Positions 9,669 through 18,161 of a stretch of 64,000 bases of DNA are shown in pieces; position 1 is the stretch's first letter, and each line of letters opens with the position of its first letter. Origin of the DNA: Nakamurella flava (GTDB lineage Bacteria; Actinomycetota; Actinomycetes; Mycobacteriales; Nakamurellaceae); contig NZ_SZZH01000006.1 in assembly GCF_005298075.1 (NCBI RefSeq), forward strand, positions 310,001 through 374,000, read 5' to 3'. The position numbers and the translations under genes are program-made. The notes below the pieces were generated by a model. That model ran no database searches and was not told the DNA's origin. It saw only the letters and a program-made list of their open reading frames with translations.

Positions 9669-10017
9669 CAGGGCTCCTGGAAGGTCGCCGACTCGTGCCA
9701 CCGCAGTGCTGGGTGATCACGGGAGCCGAACGTGAGGCGGCACCGCCGACGCAGCACGACTGCGCATCGGAGCCGAACGGGACCAGTCCATTGCATCCTC
9801 GCCGGCATCCCGACCACCACCGGGCGGTTGAGTGAAGGTTCGCCGACGTCATGACCGGACCGTGGTCGGGCCGATCACGCCATGGACCGCGGGCGGCTCG
9901 GATGGTGTGACCATTCGGCCGATGAGGATGGCAACGGGGCCCACCCCTTGACCGGCGTGGGGCGGAGGGATAGCGGCATGCTGTCCGACCTCCCGGTCGG
10001 AGCGGGTCGGTGAGGCC
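9669..10017. other. Intergenic region without a recognisable gene
   Basis: Upstream of the von Willebrand protein gene and downstream of the MFS gene. Short open frames here have no coding pattern or initiation signal. AGGAG at the left edge is the ribosome binding site of the gene at 6735-9668. No terminator with a T-tract was found. Confidence 0.5.
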
Positions 10018-11535
10018 TCAGACCGCCGCGGCGGTCGACGACGGTGTCCGCCGCAGCCTGCTCATCATGACGCCGTAGCCGATCCCGGTGATCAGGAACA
10101 GCCCACCGACCAGGAACACCGGCGCATAGCCGTGCCCGTTGTAGGGCACGAGCACTACGCCGAGCGCGAAGGCGCCGACGTAGCACACGTTGTTGAGGGT
10201 GTCGTAGAGCGCGAAGACGCGGCCGACGTAGGCGTCGTCGCTGTCCTGCTGGACGACGGAGTCCATGCAGACCTTGCTGGACTGGTAGGCGAACCCGACC
10301 ACGAACGCCGCGATCAGGGTGGAGATCAGGGTGAACTGGCTGCCGGCGGCGGCGGCGACGATCGCGCAGACGCTGAGCATGATCGCGACCCAGCGGGTGC
10401 GGCCGAGCTTGCGGACGGTCGGGGCGGTGACGACGGCGCCGAGGAACACCCCGAGCGCACCGAACCCGAGGACCTCGGCGATGCCGGACGGCCCGGTCCG
10501 CAGCACGCCCTGGCTCTCGGTGAAGTAGTGCTGGAACAACAGCAGCACGACCATCGTGCACAGGCCGAACCCGAACCGGACGATCATCACGACGACCACG
10601 GCCAGGCCGACGGTCGGCCGCTGGACGATGTGCCGCAGCCCGCTGGTGAAGCCCAGCAGCACGGCGCGCAACGGCTCGGCCGGCTCGTCGGTCTCGTCCG
10701 GTCCGAGGGCGGTGCGCCGGTACCGGGTGGCCAGCAGGGCGGCCAGGCCGTAGAACACGGCGACGGTGGCGGTGATGAAGGCGGCGTCGCTGACCGACCC
10801 GCCGAGGGCGCTGCGCAGGGCGATCGCGTACCCGCCGCCGATGGCGGTGGCCACCGCCCCGACGGTAGTGGCAAGTGCGTTCGCGCCGACCAGGGAGTCG
10901 CGGGCGACGGTGTGCGGCATGGATGCCGAGAGGCCGGATCCGACGAAGCGGCCGACGCCCATGATGAGCAGGGCGGTGCCGAACAGCACCGGGCTGGGCC
11001 AGTTGCCCCACACCTGAGCGGCCGCGAGGAGCACGAGGACGGCCCGTAGGACGGTCGCCCAGACGATGACCTGCCGTCGGCTCCACCGGTCGAGCAACGC
11101 TCCGGCGAACGGCCCGACCAGCGAGTACGGCAGCAGCAGGACGGCGAACCCGGCGGCGATGGCGGCCGGTTCGGTCTGTCGTTCGGGGCTGAACAGGATG
11201 ATGACGGCCAGCGCGCCCTGGAAGGCGCCGTCACCGAACGAGCTCAGCAGGCGGACCAGGACCAGGCGGCGCAGCGACCGCACCCGCCACAGGTCACGCA
11301 GTCCCTTGACGGAGGGTCGATCGGTGCCGGCCGACCCGGGGTCCGGCAGGGTGGCCACGACGGGGCGCGGACCGTGCGGCCGGTGGTGCGGGTTGCCCCC
11401 GTCAAAGCCGGGGGTGTCGGTTCCGCTGGGGCCGGGTACCGCTCCGTCGGCTCCCGCCGCCGCCACTGTGGTGGTGGCGGTTCCCGGGTGCGCACGGCCG
11501 GTCCCGGAGCTGCGGGGACGGGGCGACTCGGTCAC
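10018..11535 (-). CDS. MFS transporter (Rv0037c-like)
   Basis: A 505-residue membrane protein with about twelve hydrophobic helices after a Pro/Gly-rich cytoplasmic N-terminus of ~85 residues. The loop motif GALLDRWSRRQVIVW (between helices 2 and 3) marks the major facilitator superfamily, and TESQGVLRTGPSGIAEVLGFG lies in the second half. The substrate is unknown. Start GTG 11535 is preferred because a TACCGT -10 box lies eight bases upstream; a longer version from 11610 would run into the divergent promoter. It faces the YqgE gene across 86 bp, as Rv0037c faces Rv0038 in M. tuberculosis. Confidence 0.85.
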   Translation of the reverse strand: MTESPRPRSSGTGRAHPGTATTTVAAAGADGAVPGPSGTDTPGFDGGNPHHRPHGPRPVVATLPDPGSAGTDRPSVKGLRDLWRVRSLRRLVLVRLLSSFGDGAFQGALAVIILFSPERQTEPAAIAAGFAVLLLPYSLVGPFAGALLDRWSRRQVIVWATVLRAVLVLLAAAQVWGNWPSPVLFGTALLIMGVGRFVGSGLSASMPHTVARDSLVGANALATTVGAVATAIGGGYAIALRSALGGSVSDAAFITATVAVFYGLAALLATRYRRTALGPDETDEPAEPLRAVLLGFTSGLRHIVQRPTVGLAVVVVMIVRFGFGLCTMVVLLLFQHYFTESQGVLRTGPSGIAEVLGFGALGVFLGAVVTAPTVRKLGRTRWVAIMLSVCAIVAAAAGSQFTLISTLIAAFVVGFAYQSSKVCMDSVVQQDSDDAYVGRVFALYDTLNNVCYVGAFALGVVLVPYNGHGYAPVFLVGGLFLITGIGYGVMMSRLRRTPSSTAAAV

Positions 11536-11543
11536 GAGATCAA

Positions 11544-11549
11544 ACGGTA
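11544..11549 (-). promoter_or_regulatory. -10 box of a leaderless promoter for the MFS gene
   Basis: TACCGT on the minus strand, eight bases before GTG 11535. On the other strand CACAAT (11608-11613) is eight bases before the YqgE ATG, so both divergent genes may be leaderless. Confidence 0.45.
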
Positions 11550-11621
11550 CGCGTGGCCCGCGGCCGCATGCTCGCCCCAGGACGCTTTCCACCGGTCGAG
11601 GGCCGGGCACAATATGCGGCG

Positions 11622-12224
11622 ATGACTGCGCACGAGGGGTTCGAGCCCGGTGGGGCGGGCAACAGCGCGCTGCGCCCGGGTGCGCTCCTGGTGGCGACCC
11701 CGGAACTGGGTGACCCCAACTTCCGTCGCACCGTCGTCTACCTGGTGGCGCACGGCGAGGACGGCACGGTCGGTCTGGTCCTTAATCGGCCGAGTGAGAC
11801 GGCCGTGCACAACGTGCTGCCCGAATGGGCGCCGCACGTCATCAAGCCGCAGGCGCTCTACGTCGGCGGGCCGGTGCAGACGAACGCGGCCATGTGCGTC
11901 GGCGTGTGCCGGACCGGGGTGGACCCGCGTCGGCTGGACGGGGTGATCGGGGTGACGGGGCCGGTCGTGCTGGTCAATCTGGACGCCGACCCGGCAGAGC
12001 TGTCCCCGTCGTTGCGCGGGGCCCGCGTGTACGCGGGCCGGGCCGGGTGGAGCCCCGACCAGCTGGCCGGTGAGGTGGCGGAGGGGGCCTGGGTCGTCCT
12101 GCCGGGCCTGCCGGACGACGTGCTGGCCGGGCCGCGGGTCGATCTGTGGTTCCGGGTGCTGAAGCGGCAGGGTTTCCCGTTGGCCTGGTTGGCCTACCAC
12201 CCGCAGGACGTCACCCGGAACTGA
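11622..12224 (+). CDS. YqgE/AlgH family protein (UPF0301)
   Basis: A 200-residue cytoplasmic protein of the YqgE/AlgH family, whose biochemical role is unsettled. Family signature residues are visible: PGALLVATPEL near the N-terminus, FRRTVVYLVAHGEDGTVGLV, LNRPSETAVHNVLP, YVGGPVQ, then a C-terminal region with ARVYAGRAGWSPDQLAGEV and LPSDVL-like LPGLPDDVL. Similarity to M. tuberculosis Rv0038 is strong from memory, including the shared neighbours. The ATG at 11622 is chosen over an upstream in-frame ATG that lies in the divergent promoter. Confidence 0.9.
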   Translation: MTAHEGFEPGGAGNSALRPGALLVATPELGDPNFRRTVVYLVAHGEDGTVGLVLNRPSETAVHNVLPEWAPHVIKPQALYVGGPVQTNAAMCVGVCRTGVDPRRLDGVIGVTGPVVLVNLDADPAELSPSLRGARVYAGRAGWSPDQLAGEVAEGAWVVLPGLPDDVLAGPRVDLWFRVLKRQGFPLAWLAYHPQDVTRN

Positions 12225-12235
12225 GTCCGTCCTGA

Positions 12236-12697
12236 TCAGGCCTGATGAGTGGTGCGGGGAAGCTTGCTGATGGCGCAGCCGCCGCCGCTGCAGTCGCACC
12301 CGCCGCAGCTGGCCCCGGCGGTCGGACGGCGCGCCGGGATCGGGACGGTGCGGGCGGCCTTCTCGCCGAGGGTGCCGCCGGCGACCAGGAGGCCGAGGGT
12401 GCCGATGACGCCGAGTACGGCCATCACGATGGCGGTCAGCGTGGGGGGTTGTAGCGCCAGGATCAGCACGCCGAGCACGAGGCTGACGACGGCGGCGCCG
12501 GCGACCACGGGGGCGGCGACCCGGTTCGCGGTGGCGAACGCGTCCTCACTGGCCAGCGCGGCCGGGGTGTGGACGCCCAGGCGACCCTCCCGGCGCAGGG
12601 TGCCGATCCAGCCGGCTCGGGCGGTCACCGCGCACAGCAGGCCCAGACCGATCAGCACGACGGCGAGCGGGATGGTGAGCAGGAACGGAGCGGACAC
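12236..12697 (-). CDS. SdpI-like membrane protein with a cysteine-rich tail
   Basis: A 153-residue protein with three hydrophobic helices (about residues 4-24, 60-80 and 88-110). GRLGVHTPAALASEDAFATANR between the first two matches the conserved loop of the SdpI family, named after the Bacillus immunity protein. The last 30 residues contain GASCGGCDCSGGGCAISK, four cysteines in eleven residues, which could bind a metal; this is not a usual SdpI feature. It occupies the place of Rv0039c between YqgE and leuS. The GTG start follows a TACCAT box by six bases; the longer frame lacks any initiation signal. Confidence 0.7.
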   Translation of the reverse strand: MSAPFLLTIPLAVVLIGLGLLCAVTARAGWIGTLRREGRLGVHTPAALASEDAFATANRVAAPVVAGAAVVSLVLGVLILALQPPTLTAIVMAVLGVIGTLGLLVAGGTLGEKAARTVPIPARRPTAGASCGGCDCSGGGCAISKLPRTTHQA

Positions 12698-12703
12698 CCT
12701 GTG

Positions 12704-12709
12704 ATGGTA
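12704..12709 (-). promoter_or_regulatory. -10 box of a leaderless promoter for the SdpI-like gene
   Basis: TACCAT on the minus strand, six bases before GTG 12697. Confidence 0.5.
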
Positions 12710-12806
12710 GCCGCGGGCCCCCGGACCCTCGCCGCTCCGCTGCGTCGCGATCGACCGGCGAGCGGGACGAAGCCGGACCCACCACCGACGACCAGGAAGG
12801 CCCCCC

Positions 12807-13400
12807 GTGCGACTCGACCCCCTCGACCCACCCTCCCCGGAAGCGGCCGACCTGGCGGCGGCGATCGTCGCCTCCCGGGCGAGGGCGCTGCCGGGTGTGC
12901 AGGTCGCCGACCCCGACGGGAGACTGCAGGGCCCGTTCGCCTGCCTGCCGTACACCCCGCCACTGAGCCGCGCGGTCCAGCAGGTGGGATCCGAGCTGCG
13001 TCGGTCGACCCGGTTGTCGAGCGCGGTGACCGAGGCGGTGATCCTGTCCGTCGCGACCCATTGGCGCGCGGACTACGAGTGGTACGCCCACGCCCGGTCG
13101 GCGGTCGAGGACGGCAGCCTGGACCCCGAGGACCTCAACCGGATCGCGGCCGGGGAGCGGGGGCTGGCCGACCCGGCGGCGGACGTGGCCAGTGCCTTGA
13201 CCCGCGAGCTGCTGGCGACCACCGCGGTGTCGGACGGGCTCTGGTCCGAGGCGCGGACCGCGCTGGGTGACCGTCGAGCCGTCGAGGTCGTGCTGTTGGC
13301 CGGCTACTACTCGTCGCTGGCGATGCTCATCCGCACCTTTCACACCCCGTTGCCGGCGGGGGCGCAGGTACCCCCTGAATGGAACGACCGGACCGCGTGA
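12807..13400 (+). CDS. Carboxymuconolactone decarboxylase (CMD/AhpD-like) family protein
   Basis: A 197-residue all-helical protein. SRAVQQVGSELRRSTRLSSAVTEAVILSVATHW followed by YEWYAHARSA is the characteristic helix pair of CMD-family proteins. The Cys-x2-Cys of AhpD-type peroxidases is absent: EWYAHA has only the His, so thiol peroxidase activity is unlikely. This fits the decarboxylase-like branch, whose members are often uncharacterised. A ribosome binding site AGGAAGG lies six bases before the GTG start. The gene is divergent from the SdpI-like gene and just upstream of the leuS leader. Confidence 0.75.
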   Translation: MRLDPLDPPSPEAADLAAAIVASRARALPGVQVADPDGRLQGPFACLPYTPPLSRAVQQVGSELRRSTRLSSAVTEAVILSVATHWRADYEWYAHARSAVEDGSLDPEDLNRIAAGERGLADPAADVASALTRELLATTAVSDGLWSEARTALGDRRAVEVVLLAGYYSSLAMLIRTFHTPLPAGAQVPPEWNDRTA

Positions 13401-13480
13401 CCGGGATGCGGTGATCGTCGTCGTCGTGTCGGCGGCTGGGCGGTCGAGTCAGTACGGACACCGACGTCCCCTCCCGGCGG

Positions 13481-13486
13481 TACCAT
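13481..13486 (+). promoter_or_regulatory. -10 box of the leuS leader transcript
   Basis: TACCAT, six bases before the ATG of the leader peptide. It implies a leaderless mini-ORF, so ribosomes would engage the RNA as soon as it emerges, which suits attenuation. Confidence 0.55.
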
Positions 13487-13492
13487 CGGCGC

Positions 13493-13528
13493 ATGTCAGC
13501 GGTACTGCTTCTTGCCGGGCCGCGCTGA
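13493..13528 (+). CDS. leuS leader peptide (MSAVLLLAGPR)
   Basis: An 11-residue ORF with three consecutive leucine codons, CTG CTT CTT. CTT is rare in such GC-rich DNA, which would make translation sensitive to charged leucyl-tRNA. It lies between a -10 box and a strong terminator upstream of leuS. Leader peptides rich in the regulated amino acid are the sensor in ribosome-mediated attenuation; that this one works so is inferred from layout. A chance ORF is possible, but the Leu run, the position and the foldable RNA together argue otherwise. Confidence 0.65.
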   Translation: MSAVLLLAGPR

Positions 13529-13575
13529 TCACCAGGAGCTGGTCGCCCTCCGGGGTGGCCGCCGGTCGGCGCGGC
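13519..13575 (+). promoter_or_regulatory. Attenuator RNA fold of the leuS leader
   Basis: Bases 13519-13530 (GCCGCGCTGATC) can pair with 13564-13575 (GGTCGGCGCGGC): twelve pairs, two of them G-U. Inside is a small hairpin ACCAG-GAG-CTGGT (13531-13543). CAGGAG (13533-13538) is also complementary to CTCCTG (13581-13586) in the 5' arm of the terminator, giving a competing antiterminator. A ribosome stalled on the Leu codons would cover the 5' strand of the long stem but leave CAGGAG free. One that reaches the stop codon would cover CAGGAG. The switching logic is inferred. Confidence 0.55.
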
Positions 13576-13578
13576 GAT

Positions 13579-13606
13579 CCCTCCTGAGCCTCAGGAGGGT
13601 TTTTTT
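13579..13606 (+). terminator. Intrinsic terminator in the leuS leader (attenuator)
   Basis: CCCTCCTGA, loop GCC, TCAGGAGGG, then seven T: a nine-pair perfect stem. It ends 71 bases before the leuS start and after the leader peptide, so it would stop leuS transcription when leucine is ample. Confidence 0.85.
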
Positions 13607-13677
13607 GTGCCCGGGGTTCAGGCAGACGGACAGGCCGACTGAGTTTGCAGACAGCAGTGCGAGGAGAGTCGAGAACG

Positions 13678-16572
13678 GTGTCGAACAGCGTGACGGATGC
13701 GACGGTGGAGATCTCGGGAGGCGTGGGCGACGCGCCCCCGTTCCGGTACACCCCGGAGCTGGCCGGGCAGATCGAGAGCCGCTGGCAGCAGTACTGGGCC
13801 GACCACCACACCTTCGAGGCGCCGAACCCGAGCGGCCCGCTGGCCCCGGTGAGCCCGGCCGAGGTCCCGGCCGACAAGACCTACCTGCTGGACATGTTCC
13901 CGTACCCGTCCGGGCAGGGCCTGCACGTCGGGCACCCGCTGGGCTACATCGGCACCGACGTCATGGGCCGCTACCTGCGGATGACCGGCCGAAACGTGCT
14001 GCACACCATCGGTTACGACGCGTTCGGTCTGCCGGCCGAGCAGTACGCCGTCCGCACCGGCACCCACCCGGCGACGACGACCGCGGCCAACATCGCCCGC
14101 TACCGTGAGCAGCTGTACAAGCTGGGCTTCGCCCACGACCAGCGGCGCAGCGTGGCCACCACCGATCCGGAGTTCTTCCGGTGGACGCAGTGGATCTTCC
14201 TGCAGCTGTTCAACGCCTGGTACGACGAGTCGGCGGGTCGGGCGCGGCCGATCGCCGAGCTGGTCGTCGAGTTCGAGTCCGGCGGCCGGCCGACCCCGGA
14301 CGGCCGGCGCTGGTCCGAGCTGAGCAAGGTCGAGCAGGGCAAGGTCGTCTCCGACCACCGGCTGGCCTACGTCGACGAAGCGCCGGTGAACTGGTGCCCG
14401 GGCCTGGGGACGGTGCTGTCCAACGAGGAGGTCACCGCCGACGGCCACAGCGAGATCGGCAACTTCCCGGTGTTCCGGCGGAACCTGCGTCAGTGGATGA
14501 TGCGGATCACCGCCTACGGCGACCGGCTGCTGGACGACCTGGACCGGTTGGACTGGCCGGAGTCGGTGAAGTCGATGCAGCGCAACTGGATCGGCCGCTC
14601 CTACGGTGCCGCCGTGACGTTCCCGGTGGCCGGGACCGAGGAGAGCTTCGAGGTCTACACCACCCGCCCGGACACCCTGTTCGGCGCGACCTACGCCGTG
14701 CTGGCCCCCGAGCACCCGCTGGTCGACGCGATCACCGCCGCGCAATGGCCGGAGGGCACCGACGAACGGTGGACCGGCGGCGCGGCGACTCCGGCCGACG
14801 CCGTGGCGGACTACCGGCTGGCCGCGTCCCGCAAGTCCGACCTGGATCGGCAGGAGAACAAGACCAAGACCGGCGTCTTCACCGGGGCGTTCGCCGTCAA
14901 CCCGGCCACCGGTGGCCGGCTGCCGGTCTTTGTCGCCGACTACGTGCTGATGGGCTACGGCACCGGCGCGATCATGGCCGTCCCCGCGCAGGACACCCGC
15001 GACTGGGAGTTCGCCACCCCGTTCGGGCTGCCGATCATCCGCACCGTGCAGCCGCCGGCCGACCATCCGGACGACGAGCCGTTCATCGGTGACGGGCCGG
15101 CGATCAACAGCGCCAACAGCGAGATCTCGCTGGACGGGCTGAGCGTGGCGCAGGCCAAGGCGGCCATGATCGAGTGGCTGGTCGCGAAGGGCTTCGGCCG
15201 CGCGCAGAAGCAGTACAAGCTGCGGGACTGGCTGTTCTCCCGGCAGCGCTACTGGGGCGAGCCGTTCCCGATCGTCTACGACGCCGACGGCGTGGCCCAT
15301 GCGCTGCCCGACGAGCTGCTGCCGCTGGAACTGCCGGAGGTGGCCGACTACTCGCCGCAGTCCTTCGACCCGCAGGACGCGACCTCCGAGCCGGTGCCGC
15401 CGCTGGCCCGGGCGACCGAGTGGTCCACCGTCGAGCTGGACCTGGGCGACGGTGTCCAGACGTACCGGCGTGAGCTGAACGTCATGCCGCAGTGGGCCGG
15501 GTCCTGCTGGTACGAGCTGCGGTACCTGGATCCGACCAACACGCAGACGTTCTGCGACCCCGAGGTCGAGCGGTACTGGATGGGCCCGGACCCGGCCCGC
15601 CTGGGTGACCCGGGTGGCGTCGACCTCTACGTCGGCGGGGTCGAGCACGCGGTGCTGCACCTGCTGTACTCCCGGTTCTGGCACAAGGTGCTGTTCGACC
15701 TGGGCCACGTGTCCAGCGAGGAGCCGTTCCGGCGGCTGTTCAATCAGGGTTACGTGCAGGCGTACGCGTACACCGACGAGCGCGGCGTGTACGTCCCGGC
15801 CGACCAGGTCGTCGAGACCCCCGGTGCTGACGGCGATCCCGTGTTCACCTACGAGGGCCGGCCGGTCAGGCGTGAGTACGGGAAGATGGGCAAGTCGCTG
15901 AACAACGTGGTGACGCCCGACGAGATGTGCGATCGCTTCGGGGCGGACACGTTCCGGCTGTACGAGATGGGCATGGGCCCGATGGACGTGTCCCGGCCCT
16001 GGCAGACCAAGGACGCGGTCGGGTCGCAGCGCTATCTGCAGCGGTTGTGGCGGCTGGTGGTGTCCGAGCAGACCGGTGAGGTCGTCGTCGCGGATGTCGA
16101 ACCGGACGCGGAGACGCGGAAGATCCTGCACCGCACCATCGACGGCGTCCGGACCGACTACGCCGCGATGGGCTACAACACCGCCATCGCCAAGCTGTAC
16201 ATGCTGACCAACCACCTGACGAAGTCGTCTTCGCCGGTGCCGCGGTCGGTGGCCGAGGCCCTGGTGCTGATGACGGCGCCGCTGGCCCCGCACATCGCCG
16301 AGGAGATGTGGTCGCGGCTGGGGCATTCCGGATCGCTGGCCCACGGCCCGTTCCCGGAGGCCGACCCGGCCGAACTGGTCGAGGACGCCGTCGAGTACCC
16401 GATCCAGGTCAAGGGCAAGGTCCGATCGCGGATCACGGTGGCCGCCGACGCGCCGGCCGCGGTCATCGAGGCGGCCGCGCTGGCCGACCCGAAGATCGTC
16501 GAACTGCTGGCCGGTGCGACGCCCCGCAAGGTCGTCGTGGTGCCCGGCAAGATGGTCTCGATCGTCCCGTGA
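13678..16572 (+). CDS. leuS: Leucyl-tRNA synthetase
   Basis: A 964-residue class I aminoacyl-tRNA synthetase that charges tRNA-Leu. Seen in order: [16 protein letters not shown] with the HVGH form of the HIGH motif, the CP1 editing domain with [20 protein letters not shown] and [12 protein letters not shown], the [14 protein letters not shown] catalytic segment, KMGKS (the KMSKS loop, with Gly at position 3 as in mycobacterial LeuRS), and the anticodon-binding and C-terminal domains. GTG 13678 is chosen: GAGGAGAG lies nine bases upstream and the protein then starts close to the family's usual N-terminus. It is controlled by the leader at 13481-13606. The stop overlaps the lactonase GTG. Confidence 0.97.
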   Translation: MSNSVTDATVEISGGVGDAPPFRYTPELAGQIESRWQQYWADHHTFEAPNPSGPLAPVSPAEVPADKTYLLDMFPYPSGQGLHVGHPLGYIGTDVMGRYLRMTGRNVLHTIGYDAFGLPAEQYAVRTGTHPATTTAANIARYREQLYKLGFAHDQRRSVATTDPEFFRWTQWIFLQLFNAWYDESAGRARPIAELVVEFESGGRPTPDGRRWSELSKVEQGKVVSDHRLAYVDEAPVNWCPGLGTVLSNEEVTADGHSEIGNFPVFRRNLRQWMMRITAYGDRLLDDLDRLDWPESVKSMQRNWIGRSYGAAVTFPVAGTEESFEVYTTRPDTLFGATYAVLAPEHPLVDAITAAQWPEGTDERWTGGAATPADAVADYRLAASRKSDLDRQENKTKTGVFTGAFAVNPATGGRLPVFVADYVLMGYGTGAIMAVPAQDTRDWEFATPFGLPIIRTVQPPADHPDDEPFIGDGPAINSANSEISLDGLSVAQAKAAMIEWLVAKGFGRAQKQYKLRDWLFSRQRYWGEPFPIVYDADGVAHALPDELLPLELPEVADYSPQSFDPQDATSEPVPPLARATEWSTVELDLGDGVQTYRRELNVMPQWAGSCWYELRYLDPTNTQTFCDPEVERYWMGPDPARLGDPGGVDLYVGGVEHAVLHLLYSRFWHKVLFDLGHVSSEEPFRRLFNQGYVQAYAYTDERGVYVPADQVVETPGADGDPVFTYEGRPVRREYGKMGKSLNNVVTPDEMCDRFGADTFRLYEMGMGPMDVSRPWQTKDAVGSQRYLQRLWRLVVSEQTGEVVVADVEPDAETRKILHRTIDGVRTDYAAMGYNTAIAKLYMLTNHLTKSSSPVPRSVAEALVLMTAPLAPHIAEEMWSRLGHSGSLAHGPFPEADPAELVEDAVEYPIQVKGKVRSRITVAADAPAAVIEAAALADPKIVELLAGATPRKVVVVPGKMVSIVP

Positions 16573-17591
16573 CCCGGTTCCTGGTCGGCTGTTACACCGA
16601 CGGCGACGGTGGCGAGGGCGTCGGCCTGACCGTCGCGTCCCACGATCCGGCGTCGGGTCGGTGGACGGTCGAGCAGCCGGCGGTCGCCGGGGTTGTCGCG
16701 TCGCCGACCTACCTGGTGGCCGGCCCGGAGGGTCTCGCACTGGCGGTCAGTGAGGTCCCGGACGGCGTGGTGTTCGCCGTGTCGGTGGCGGGAGTTGTTG
16801 GGGCGGATGTGGTCTCGACCGGTTCGACCGGTGGCGAGTTTCCCTGCCATCTGGCAGTCGACCCGTCGGGGCGGTGGGTGGTGAGTGCGAACTACGGCTC
16901 GGGCAGCCTGTCCGTCCACGCGCTGACGGCGGACGGCATCGGCGCGCGGACCGCGCTGGTCGAGCACACCGGCAGTGGCCCGAATGTCGATCGGCAGGCC
17001 GGCCCGCACGTCCACATGATCCATTTTCTCAGCGAGACGTTGCTGCTGGCCGTGGATCTGGGTGTGGACGCCATTTTCGCTCACCGGCTCGACGGTGCCA
17101 CCGGTGCGCTCACCGAGGTGCAGCGGTCGGCCGTGCCGGCTGGTTTCGGACCCCGACATGTGGTGTCGCTGCCCGGTGACCGGCTGGCCGTCGCCGGTGA
17201 GCTGGCGGGCGAGATCGCCCTGGCCAGGGTCGATCTCAGCACCGGTGCGGTGACGGTGCTGGATCGGCATCCGGGTTCGGCGGCGGGTGAGCAGTACGGT
17301 CCGAGTGCCATCCTGGCCATGGCCGATGGCCGTTTCGTGCTGCTCGCCAACCGCGGCCCGGACACCGTCTCGTCGTGGCGGGTGGACGGGGATCGGCTTG
17401 CCGCGGTGGACGAAATCCCCACGGGCGGAGCCAATCCCCGCGACATGACGCTGGTCGGGGACCTGCTCTACGTCGCCAACCAGGACGACCACACCATCAC
17501 GGTCATCGAGGTCGATCTGGCGACCGGGGATCTGCGTCGACGTGACGAGGTGCTCAGTCTGCCGAGCCCGACACGGTTGCTGCCGCTCTGA
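16569..17591 (+). CDS. Lactonase family beta-propeller protein (6-phosphogluconolactonase-like)
   Basis: A 340-residue protein of the seven-bladed propeller lactonase family. [49 protein letters not shown] and [10 protein letters not shown] are the recurring blade motifs. Family members hydrolyse 6-phosphogluconolactone or related lactones; which one is not visible. The GTG start overlaps the leuS TGA (GTGA), so the gene is probably coupled to leuS and under its attenuator. It ends exactly where the convergent small gene ends. Confidence 0.85.
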   Translation: MTRFLVGCYTDGDGGEGVGLTVASHDPASGRWTVEQPAVAGVVASPTYLVAGPEGLALAVSEVPDGVVFAVSVAGVVGADVVSTGSTGGEFPCHLAVDPSGRWVVSANYGSGSLSVHALTADGIGARTALVEHTGSGPNVDRQAGPHVHMIHFLSETLLLAVDLGVDAIFAHRLDGATGALTEVQRSAVPAGFGPRHVVSLPGDRLAVAGELAGEIALARVDLSTGAVTVLDRHPGSAAGEQYGPSAILAMADGRFVLLANRGPDTVSSWRVDGDRLAAVDEIPTGGANPRDMTLVGDLLYVANQDDHTITVIEVDLATGDLRRRDEVLSLPSPTRLLPL

Positions 17592-17939
17592 TCAGGCGTA
17601 CCGCACGACATTGAGCTGCCGAGCGAGGTCGTCCGCCTCCGCAGGGTCTGTTCCGGCGACGCCGGGATAGAACCACTTCTCCCACACCGCGATGACGTCG
17701 CCCGCCGTGAGCGGGGTGAGGCTGTCAGTACGACCGAGCATTTCGACGAAGTCGTCGATCTCATTATCGTATTCGTCGGTGGGACAGCCCATCTCGAGCA
17801 GGCCTACCGGGTCGGCAGTGTCGACGACGGCCTTGACGCGACTGCGCAGCGATCGGCGTTGCGGGCCGGTGGGTGACCGCTCGGGTCTCGGAACTTGAAT
17901 AGCCACCTCATCAACTATTGCCGAACTTATTTCGGTCAT
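17592..17939 (-). CDS. Small unknown protein, paralogue of the gene at 34812 (DUF1871-like)
   Basis: A 115-residue acidic protein. DPVGLLEMGCPTDEYDNEIDDF, then LTAGDVIAVWEKWFYPG and a C-terminal LARQLNVVRYA, align with DPEGLLALGAPDDEYSAQVGEL, ITAADVLEVWVARFGPD and LVRALNDVRPA of the protein at 34812-35108. The spacing of DEY, VW and the C-terminal LN-VR matches throughout, so they are paralogues. The layout resembles DUF1871; the function is unknown. Base composition of the N-terminal part is less GC-rich than neighbours. CATACT lies six bases before the ATG. Confidence 0.65.
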   Translation of the reverse strand: MTEISSAIVDEVAIQVPRPERSPTGPQRRSLRSRVKAVVDTADPVGLLEMGCPTDEYDNEIDDFVEMLGRTDSLTPLTAGDVIAVWEKWFYPGVAGTDPAEADDLARQLNVVRYA

Positions 17940-17962
17940 GAAACCAGTATGCGCGGAGAGTG

Positions 17963-18003
17963 ATCTCTGGGTCGCGTAATTGAACATTATGTGACCCAGA
18001 GAT
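17963..18003. repeat. 41-bp near-perfect palindrome, candidate recombination site
   Basis: ATCTCTGGGTCGCGTAAT at 17963-17980 and the reverse complement of ATCTCTGGGTCACATAAT at 17986-18003 match at 16 of 18 positions, around a five-base centre TGAAC. The outer 11 bp are perfect. The site lies between the small unknown gene and the recombinase pair. Paired inverted arms around a short spacer are what tyrosine recombinases bind at a crossover site, so an attachment or transposon-end site is likely. It could also be an operator of the gene at 17592. No second copy was found in the window. Confidence 0.55.
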
Positions 18004-18161
18004 TCGGACTCGGGTACCGTCCAGACCATGACCCCGGCCCCGGTTTCCCGCCGCCGCACGCGGCGATCGGAGCTGTGCGTGCGGTCCGGGGGTGTCTCCG
18101 TCCATCGACCGGGGCCGCCGCGATCGGTCGCCGGGTCATCGGCCGGGCGGGTGCTGTCACC

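Noticed and set aside
13618-16740. 1040-codon minus-strand frame opposite leuS
   Set aside because: Long only because of high GC; leuS has all family motifs on the other strand.
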